DNA from: Clostridiales bacterium
GTDB lineage: Bacteria > Bacillota > Clostridia > Lachnospirales > Lachnospiraceae
Reading direction: 5' to 3'
DNA length: 6,372 nucleotides
Assembly: GCA_019418195.1 (NCBI GenBank)
Contig: DYCJ01000100.1
Span: 1-6,372, forward strand
Position 1 is the stretch's first letter. Each line of letters starts with the position of its first letter. The notes under the pieces are model-generated. The model made no database searches and had not been told where the DNA came from. It worked only from the letters and a program-made list of their open reading frames with translations. Of the stretch, positions 5,574-6,372 are shown one piece after another. A program made the translations under genes and the position numbers.

Positions 5574-6372
5574 CTCAGAAACTCCATTGATGCTCTTGAC
5601 AACGGCAGCTGGTCATTGTATGCGATGGCAAGTTCACGGAATGGAAGTTCTTCTTTGGTCTTCAGCAGAAACAGGCCGTCTGAATGTTTTGTAACACAAT
5701 AGTCCGGAACAAAGGCAATCCCAAGACCAATGCGTGCCAGATCGACCAGCAGGTCATTGCTCGTCAGTTCAATCTCAGGCACAAGGTCCAGCTGGTGCTG
5801 TTGGAATACCTGGTGGATAAATTCATTGGTCGTACTGTTCTTATCCAGCATCAGGATCGGATAATGCAGAAGTTCAGAAAAAGAGACTGTGTGGTCTTTT
5901 AACTCCCGGAAAGGGCTGCCGGCGATAAATACATCGTGAAATTGTTTGATCCTGAGGACAGAGGCGGATGTACCCAGATGATTGTTCGGGTAGTTTACCA
6001 CGATCAGATCCACCTGGCCGTTACGCAGAAGTTCTGCACATTTCATGGATGTCTGATTGACTACCTTGATATGCGCTCCGGGAAATGCCTTGTGAAAACG
6101 CTCGAGATACGGGATCAGGAAGTAGCGGCAGATCGTATCGCTGGCTCCTATGCGGATCTGACCGACGGTAGAAGCGGCATCGATCAGCTGTGCTTCTCCT
6201 TTCTGGATCAGGTTCATAGCAGGCTCTATATGGCGCATGAGGATTTCACCCTCCGGCGTGAGCTGGACTTTTTTAGTACTGCGTATAAAAAGAGTCTGAT
6301 CCAGTTTGCGCTCCAGCGTCTTGATCGACTGGCTTACGGCTGACTGGGAGATGAAAAGCTGTTTGGAGGCCT
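5549..6372 (-). CDS. LysR-family transcriptional regulator, N-terminus outside the window
   Basis: The frame runs in from the right edge (first full codon at 6370) and ends at TGA (5551-5549), giving 273 residues; roughly 20-25 N-terminal residues should lie beyond the window. The start of the HTH is cut, but the recognition region is clear: ASKQLFISQSAVSQSIKTLE (window residues 1-20), then LFIRSTKKVQLTPEGE (27-42), the wing of a LysR winged helix. A helical linker follows. The effector-binding domain begins at about GQIRIGAS (70-77) and includes NGQVDLIVVN and LARIGLGIAFVPDYCV, both typical of the periplasmic-binding-like fold. An internal ATG at 6238 lies after the HTH and is not the real start. 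The effector and targets cannot be read from the sequence; LysR proteins often control a divergent neighbour, which would lie beyond the right edge. Its 3' end overlaps the helicase gene by 25 bp on the opposite strand. Confidence 0.93.
   Translation of the reverse strand, partial: ASKQLFISQSAVSQSIKTLERKLDQTLFIRSTKKVQLTPEGEILMRHIEPAMNLIQKGEAQLIDAASTVGQIRIGASDTICRYFLIPYLERFHKAFPGAHIKVVNQTSMKCAELLRNGQVDLIVVNYPNNHLGTSASVLRIKQFHDVFIAGSPFRELKDHTVSFSELLHYPILMLDKNSTTNEFIHQVFQQHQLDLVPEIELTSNDLLVDLARIGLGIAFVPDYCVTKHSDGLFLLKTKEELPFRELAIAYNDQLPLSRASMEFLSYFQNESI

Noticed and set aside
5936..6343. 135-codon plus-strand frame within the LysR gene
   Set aside because: Opposite to a clear LysR coding frame; no domain recognised.

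Overview
The window looks like chromosomal DNA of a Gram-positive clostridium, most likely a Lachnospiraceae-type gut bacterium. This is inferred from moderate GC content, Shine-Dalgarno sites of the GGAGG type, a Bacillota-style LexA operator (GAAC-N4-GTTC), and the character of the encoded proteins. No rRNA, tRNA, CRISPR array or insertion sequence was seen.

Layout. Positions 1-777 (+) hold the C-terminal part of PTS enzyme I, closed by a strong intrinsic terminator (836-887). A promoter at 907-935 follows, carrying two LexA-type boxes, one between the -35 and -10 hexamers and one just downstream of the expected transcription start. It drives a radical-SAM DNA modification/repair protein (975-2294) and, overlapping it by four bases, a DUF4130-type DNA metabolism protein (2291-3082). 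After a 145-nt gap with an imperfect hairpin and a possible second promoter comes a large nuclease-helicase reading frame (3228-5573): a Cas4/RecB-type PD-(D/E)XK nuclease domain followed by an XPD/DinG-like Fe-S helicase. This frame is cut by one in-frame TGA (3771-3773). No ordinary start codon lies between that stop and the Walker A motif, so the two halves look like one gene with an internal stop rather than two genes. On the minus strand, a LysR-family regulator (5549-6372) runs off the right edge and overlaps the helicase tail to tail by 25 bp.

How the genes may work together. The middle of the window reads as a DNA-damage-response module: LexA-type control, a radical-SAM enzyme with a helix-hairpin-helix and a C-terminal QLSLF sequence matching the beta-sliding-clamp binding consensus, its usual DUF4130 partner, and a nuclease-helicase. 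The chemistry of the radical-SAM/DUF4130 pair is, to my knowledge, not established. The points most worth a second look are the internal TGA, the twin operators and the clamp-like motif. The flanking PTS and LysR genes appear functionally unrelated.
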